Source: Chloranthus sessilifolius (Eukaryota; Streptophyta; Magnoliopsida; Chloranthales; Chloranthaceae). Taken from it: DNA of 64,000 nt. The notes beneath the pieces were generated by a model that was given only the letters and a program-made list of their open reading frames with translations, was not told the DNA's origin and made no database searches. Position 1 is the stretch's first letter. Every line of letters begins with the position of its first letter. Of this stretch, positions 58,090 through 64,000 are shown in pieces. The position numbers and the translations under genes were made by a program. The stretch lies in contig CM037587.1 in assembly GCA_021018995.1 (NCBI GenBank), forward strand, positions 67,847,604-67,911,603, read 5' to 3'.

Positions 58090-60300
58090 ATTCCTGATAA
58101 AGCAGTTGTCACAGGAATCTGCTCACCTACCCTTCCTGGTTTTCATCCAGAGCGACAACAAGAGCAAATGAGAAGGGAGGTTGGCCCAGACCTCGCTAGA
58201 TTATACGACATCAACCTAGCCACGATGAAAGGGTGGGATCTTATGTACCAACTCAGATACGTCCCCCACACCAGACTCGGTTAGAATAAGCAAGGGCGTG
58301 TGAAACCTATATTCCCGACCAAAATATGCAAGCACATAGGATTAGGTTACCAATCGAACAGCCAACCAGTCGATTTATTCCCTACCTCACCGAAATGGCC
58401 TCTTTATGACCACTTCATCTATGGAACTACTGAGAAAGCATATGTGTCAAAGCAAAAGGGAGTATCCTTCACCAAACCCCAAGAGACCAAAATTGAACTA
58501 ATATCTAAAGCATTCAATGATTTGACAAACCTAAATGATGATATCGACGAACCCCTCGAAGGAGTCAAACCTTTGTTTGACACTAAAAGTCCCATAGAAG
58601 GAAGAAAGAAAGACCCTCCAGAAATTGAACCATAATTACAGGATTGGGAATCTACGGATGACAAAGATTTTCATATAGTAGCCTTACGAGATGACGAAGA
58701 ACACGCACGGTCACTATGGGAACGGGATGATACCTTGCAAGAAAATATTAATTCGTATAACATCCACCTTTGCCTCGGCCTTGGAGGATGGGAATGCCTG
58801 TGGGACTCACCTTGTATCTTTCACCCATAGCAACCTCGATGCGAAGCATGTACTCGCATACTAGAGCAATTTGCTAGCAAGATCACACATCCTATAACGA
58901 TCGAGGTGGACGGAGCCGACCCTACAACCATAAGCACAGCCAGTAATCCACCAACCTCGCTCTTGGCACTAGAAGAAAGAAGACCCGATGGTCAGTTATT
59001 CGACTCAGGAGGAAACACTCACATCCCACTCCTAGAGTTTGGAGAGGACTTTGAATTAGACGCTCCTTCGTCCCCCGATGCACCACAACTCTAAATGTTT
59101 TGGCAATCACTCGAGGAAGAGTGGTGACCCCCACCAAGTGATGACGAGGACTATTGGATAGACCTACCTGCACTCGAATTGGTAGAGCAGGCCAACCTAG
59201 AACTTCACTCCTTAGCAGATCAAGAGAGCGAATTGGATAATATCATCAGCTCTAACTTGGAAGGATGGGAATGTCCTTGGGAATCTCCCTGCATTTCTTA
59301 CCATTACCAGCCCCGTTGTCGAGCATGTGCGCTCATCCCAACATATCATAAAGATCAAGAGAAAGAGCTCCCTCCCCCTAGAGACCCTTTAGGAGTTTCT
59401 CCCTCATGGGAAGGACAATCATCTCAAAATTTCAATGACAATGGTTCAATCGATTATGGTCTCTCGAGCTTCTTCAGGGAAGAGACAATCAACCTAATAG
59501 AGGAAACTCAAACTATGATACCCCTGTCATCAGCATTACCTATTCAAAAGATCCCATTGGATGAGGACTCTAAAAAAAAATGCCAAATTTGTAACAAATT
59601 TGCGTTCCTCGAAGGATCGCCCGAACAGCTCCAACAGCCGTCTCGTTCCCCCAACTAGAGGAAACGGTTCTCCCAGTGCCTTTTGAGGCCACCGACCCTG
59701 TACTATATTTATTATCAAAAATCAAAAAATAGAAAACATAGAAAACCCTAAAAATCTAGAAACACAAAACCCTAAAAAATCAGAAAACCTTGAAAAAGAA
59801 AGGGAACTCTTTATCCTGACTCAAGTCTACAGTCAACGAGGGGACTTCCCTCCTCTAACTCCTGACTCCCCTCGCGCACAAGGACGCAAAGCCTTCAGGC
59901 TAAGTAATAAGCTAGTCATCATACCGAAAGAGATACTTCACAACTTTGAAAGAAGAATTAATAGCCTTGACCTTCACTTTCCCAAAGATCTTTCGGTCAT
60001 AAATTGTGCCGATGAAGAGTTGCCTTGCGCAAAAATAAATCCCCAGCCTAGTAATTTTGCAGTATATGAGCTTATCAAGGATGAAGGAGGAACACCAGGC
60101 CCTGATGAGACTCAGGACTTTTGACGGGTTATTAAAAGTTTTGATGAACAGACCCAAGCTGCCGCCGAACCCACAGAGGAAATCGATTTTGGCACCGATG
60201 AGAAGCCTAAGAAACTATTAATTAGTGCGACGCTCAATTCTAGAGAACGTCAACATATTGTACAAATCCTACAGGAACATCTCAACTCTTTGGCCTAGTC
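58090..60300 (+). pseudogene. Element D pro-RT spacer with duplicated acidic/Trp-Cys module
   Basis: Begins with a G-patch-like passage and 'KICKHIGLGYQSNSQP' (58318-58365). 'GGWECLWDSPC' then lies near 58780-58815, 'DEDYWIDLPALELVE' near 59140-59190 and 'EGWECPWESPC...QPRCRAC' near 59260-59335. A second acidic stretch and a Lys/Asn-rich part follow before RT. It corresponds to 14949-15211 plus 23551-25330 of B. The length of about 2.2 kb between protease and RT is unusual; large Tat/Ogre elements are known to have an intron there. Confidence 0.7.
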
Positions 60301-61190
60301 CTACGAGGACATACCTGGTTTAGACCCAAGGCTAGTAGAGCATCGTCTTGTCTTAGAACCCGATGAAAAGCCTGTTAAGCAGAAACTCCGCAGGATGCAC
60401 CCCCAAATAGCCCTTCAAGTTAAAGAGGAAGTTGACAAGTTACATAAAGCTAAATTCATCCAAGTTGTCCTCTACCCCAAGTGGGTCGCCAACATAGTAC
60501 TTGTCAGCAAGAAAGATGGCAGGGTACAGGTTTGCATTGACTTTCGAAACCTCAATCAGGCATGCCCAAAAGATGACTTCCCACTCCCACATATTGACAG
60601 TCTTGTTGACAACGCCGCAGGACATGAGATGCTGTCTTTCATGGACAGTTCTCTGAATATAATCAGATCAAGTTAGCATAGTCTGACCAAGAGACGACTT
60701 CCTTCACCACACCATGGGAGACTTACTGCGTCATGCCTTTTGGGCTCAAGAATGCAGGAGCCACATATCAGCGCGCTATGATGGCTATTTTTCACGACAT
60801 GATGCATAAGTGTGTAGAAGTTTATCTCGATGACATATTAGTAAAGTCCCAGATGCGAGTAGGACACACTGAAGCCCTTCGGCTAGTGCTACAGAGAGCT
60901 AAGAAATATCAACTAAAAATAAATCCTAAGAAATGTGTTTTTGGAGTCACCTCCAAAAAATTACTTGGTTTTATAGTTAACAACCGAGGGATTGAAGTCA
61001 ACCCTGTGAAAGTGAGAGCCATTTTAGAGATGCCACCTCCTAGCAATATTAAGGAATTATGATTTTTTATAGGAAGATTACAATTCATTAGGAGATTTAT
61101 CTCTCAGCATTCAGACCAATGTGATCCTTTCTACAAACTACTTAAAGGAGGAATTGAGTACAGATTGAATGACCAATGCCAGTGAGCTTT
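60301..61190 (+). pseudogene. Element D reverse transcriptase (fossil)
   Basis: 'GLDPRLVEHRLVLEPDEKPV' (60315-60375), 'VSKKDGRVQVCIDFRNLNQA' (60500-60560), 'MPFGLKNAGATYQRAM' (60733-60780), the polymerase box region 'VYLDDILVKS' (60819-60848) and 'LGFIVNNRGIEVNPVKV' (60966-61010). Same lineage as element B. Confidence 0.9.
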
Positions 61191-61640
61191 CGATAACATT
61201 AAAAAATACCTCCTAAACCCGCCAATACTATCGCCACCAGTTCTTGGAAGACCCCTAATCCTATACCTTTCAGTAAACGATAAAGCAATGGGAGTAATCT
61301 TAGGACAATATAAAGAAGATGGTAAGAGAGAGAAGGCCATTTACTACCTTAGTAGAATGATGGTCGAATATGAATGAAAGTATACCCCTATAGAGAAGAC
61401 ATGCCTCACATTAGTATGGGCTTCAACTAAATTACGATATTACTTCGGAGCACATAAGATACTAGTGCTAGCCCGAATGGATCCTCTGAAGTACATATTC
61501 GAAAAGCCCGCCACATCAGGGAAGATCACCCTCTGGCATATGCTATTACAAGAGTTCGATATCACTTACGTCACCCAGAAGTCGATCAAGGGGCAAGCCA
61601 TTGTAGATTACCTCACAGATCTTCCACTCCCGAATGATGA
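61191..61640 (+). pseudogene. Element D first RNase H / connection domain
   Basis: Contains 'KAMGVILGQYKEDGKRE' (61285-61335), 'YYLSRMMVEYE' and 'LARMDPLKYIFEKPATSGKI' (61468-61527), corresponding to 26516-26930. Confidence 0.86.
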
Positions 61641-62320
61641 ACCCATACACGCGGACTTCCCCAATGAAGACTTACTCACAATTCATGATGAAGAGCCTGA
61701 TAAAACCACATGGACTCTCTATTTTGATAGTGCTCTAAATCACGAAGGGAAGGGCATCGAAATAGTCATTCTAAACCCAAAATGAGTGGTGATACCCAAA
61801 GCTTTTCAATTAGACTTCTCTGTTATCAATAATGTTGCAGAATACTAAGCTTTTATAGCTTGATTGCAGATAACGTTACAATTAGGTGTCAAACAGTTAA
61901 AGACCATAGGCGATTCCAAATTAGTAATCTCGCAAGTCATAGGAGAATGGAAAACTAAGGAAAGGAGAATGATGAGATACCTAGAGACCGCTCAATATTT
62001 GGTGAAGAAATTTGAAAAGATCTCTTTCACACACATCCCTAGATTAGAAAATGAGTTAGCAGATTCCTTAGCCATACTAGCCTCTGTCATCCAGATACCT
62101 ATTGGACAAAATACCAAGACCTTCATCATTGAAAGATTAACAGTACCCGCCCACAAAGTAGCATGGACCGTTACAAGGGAACTACCAATTCTCCCTGCCA
62201 GCATGGAATCAAAAGAAATAATCACTCCAGAAAATCACGCTGAAACAGAAACCGAAGTCGCTACATTCAGATTTGAGAAATCACTAACTGACGATGGACA
62301 ACCATGGTATTTTGATATCT
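61641..62320 (+). pseudogene. Element D second RNase H (aRNH) and linker
   Basis: 'DKTTWTLYFDSALNHEGKGI' (61697-61757), 'LGVKQLKTIGDSKLVISQVI' (61882-61942), 'WKTKERRMMRYLETAQ' and 'RLENELADSLAILAS' (62041-62085). The linker follows with 'SLTDDGQPWYFDI' (62281-62320). The best-preserved copy of this domain in the window. Confidence 0.88.
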
Positions 62321-62328
62321 GAAATTTC

Positions 62329-63570
62329 TTGAAACATCAACACGCTCCCCCATATGCCACGAAAATCGAACAAAAGACTATAAGAAATCGGTGTGCCCGA
62401 TTCTGTATACTGAGCAAAACATTATACAAAGAAGCATTTACCAAAGGAGTACTGCTGCGATGCGTCACCATTGCCGAAGGACAATACATCATCCGAGAAG
62501 CACACACCAGCGCCTGCGGCGCCCACTCCGGTAGACAAAGACTCATCAATCAAGTTATCCGACAAGGCTACTTCGAGCCGACGATGATGAGAGATTGCCA
62601 CCTCTATGTTCAATCCTACAAACAATATCAAGAGCACGCTGTACTTATCAAAGCTCCATCAGTTGCACCAAACACCATGACTTTGCCGTGGCCATTTTCG
62701 ATGTGGGCCTTTGACATCATTGGACCATTTACAGACACCGTTGGGAATACTCACAAGCATGCATTCATACTTACATCGATCGAATACTACACCAAATGGG
62801 CCGAGGTCGAGTCTTATGTCCGAATCACCGCTTCGACGCTCATGAGGTTTATAGTTCGAAATATCATTACTCGGTTTGGAGTACTCAGAATGTTCCTCAC
62901 TGACAACGGACCTTAGTTCATTACGGAAAAGACGAAGAAGTTATGCAAGAAGTACAACATTGACTTGTGCCACTCATTATTGTTCTACCCTCAAGGCAAT
63001 GGACAAGCAAAAGCTACGAACAAGACCCTGATTTGAATCCTGAAATGAATCGTGGTAATAAGAAATGGAGCCGACTGGCCTGAACGATTACCGAAAGCAC
63101 TCTGGGCCTATAGGACCTCTATTCGTATGGCCCCTAGCCAAACTCCCTACCTCCTCACCTATGGGATGGAGGCAGTCCTACCATATGAGATACAAGTCCC
63201 ATCTTTACGCATCCAACTCGACGATGAGCTATCCTTAGACGATAGGAGATTTGCTTTACTTACTCCATTAGAGTGCCTAGATGAAACACGCCTAAGGGCA
63301 GCTGATCACGCTCAGGTATATTAGAAGAGAATGGCTAGGGCCTACGATAAGAAAGTCCTTGAACGAACCTTTAATATTGGCGAACTAGTTTTAAAGAAAA
63401 TTATGCCTTCCAAACACGCCCATCCAAAAGGAAAACTGAAACTGAACTGGGAAGGCCCTTACGTTATAACAGCTGCATACCCTGAAAACGCATACAAATT
63501 GGCAAACCAAGATGGGAAAAAGCTCCCTAACCCTTAGAATGTCATATACCTTGGAAAATACCATCCTTAG
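62329..63570 (+). pseudogene. Element D integrase (fossil)
   Basis: Zinc-binding part with 'RNRCARFCIL', 'CGAHSGRQRLINQVIRQGYF' (62515-62575), core 'FDIIGPFTDTVGNTHKHAF' (62710-62766), 'YYTKWAEVESYVRITAS', 'FGVLRMFLTDNGP', 'FYPQGNGQ' (62981-63005), then 'ERLPKALWAYRTSIRMAPSQ' (63083-63142) and 'KLKLNWEGPYVITAAYPENA' (63433-63492). Pol ends near 63567. No chromodomain. Confidence 0.88.
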
Positions 63571-64000
63571 TCTTATGATCATCACATCTTGTGGTTAAAA
63601 TACTTATACTTATCATTCTTGTAGTCATCACGACCATCCATTGGTCGTATGTCTTTAATCCTCAGAATATTCTTAAAAATCTCTGACTTGTCGCCCACCA
63701 TTTACACTCGGGCGATTTGATTGAAGGATTAGTGACCTACCTAAAACTTTTTTCTCAAAAGCGTAAGAAACACTCGATTCTCATTCCCTATCTCCGCCAT
63801 TGGAGGAGACATTAGAGCAAAAAAAATGAAGATGTTAGGTTCAATCGAAACTCGTCATCCTTGCGCCAGCAGGATGCTTTCAAAAAAAATGTTCACAAAA
63901 AAAAATATATCGAGCGAGAGCATCATGACGAATGAACAATTCAATGAACTCAAGGAAGCATAAGCAGGTCGTGAGGACATCTCTAGTAATTTTACTGGAA
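63571..64000 (+). other. Element D sequence downstream of pol, nothing recognised
   Basis: 430 bp with no gene or clear repeat; purine-rich runs near 63810-63830 and 63880-63910. The antisense region and 3' LTR expected from element B would lie beyond the window. Confidence 0.5.

Larger units (their letters stand above)
52072..64000 (+). mobile_element. Element D: Tat-lineage Ty3/gypsy retrotransposon, right end outside window
   Basis: Parts: LTR (52072-54614), candidate primer site (54618-54635), gag, linker, protease, pro-RT spacer, RT, RNase H, second RNase H, integrase and 430 bp of downstream sequence. It is a sister of element B, with the same order and readable similarity throughout, but has no insertion within its gag-pol. 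Roughly ten or more interruptions are present. The LTR directly follows element A's integrase. D most likely inserted there, though the LTR could be A's own 3' LTR shared with D. Confidence 0.88.

Overview
This window looks like plant nuclear DNA made almost entirely of nested LTR retrotransposons. I see no ordinary host gene, rRNA gene, tRNA gene or CRISPR array. A plant origin follows from four things: Ty3/gypsy polyproteins with a second, plant-type RNase H domain (Tat lineage); primer sites matching plant tRNA-Asp; Athila-type gag; and an antisense gene with a plant mobile domain (PMD). The density of nesting suggests a large, repeat-rich genome, probably an angiosperm. I cannot name the species.

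The layers, oldest first. Element A is a Tat-type Ty3/gypsy fossil on the + strand, seen in three pieces (3141-3410, 8861-9260, 50843-52071). Three things interrupt or border it. An Athila-like minus-strand element (about 556-3103) carries a further LTR end at 1-555. A non-autonomous minus-strand element, LARD1, covers 3411-8860. A giant Tat element, B, covers 9261-50837. B still has both LTRs (each 2179 bp once a nested LTR is subtracted) and a recognisable target duplication (ACCGA/GCCGA). Without its nested guests B is about 23.0 kb, in the range of giant Tat/Ogre elements.

B reads LTR, gag, protease, an unusual pro-RT spacer, RT, RNase H, second RNase H, integrase, an antisense region with a multi-exon PMD gene, a region of short CpG-rich repeats, PPT, LTR. 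It holds four insertions: LARD2 (15212-23550), LARD3 with a partial inverted LTR (28917-35093), a solo LTR (39016-41403, target duplication ATATG) and, inside its own 3' LTR, another solo LTR (48802-50452, target duplication CTTTC).

From 52072 to the right edge lies a third Tat element, D: 5' LTR, gag, protease, spacer, RT, RNase H, second RNase H and integrase. Its 3' end is outside the window. All coding parts are decayed fossils.

The most interesting signals are: (1) the antisense, intron-bearing PMD gene with its own TATA box inside a Tat element; (2) the fact that nearly every LTR family here carries its own short, CpG-containing repeated word upstream of its TATA box, including five copies of a 23-bp palindrome in one solo LTR; (3) a duplicated acidic/Trp-Cys module in the pro-RT spacer of two Tat elements; and (4) a non-coding, Athila-related LARD family with a conserved internal polypurine motif and hairpin.
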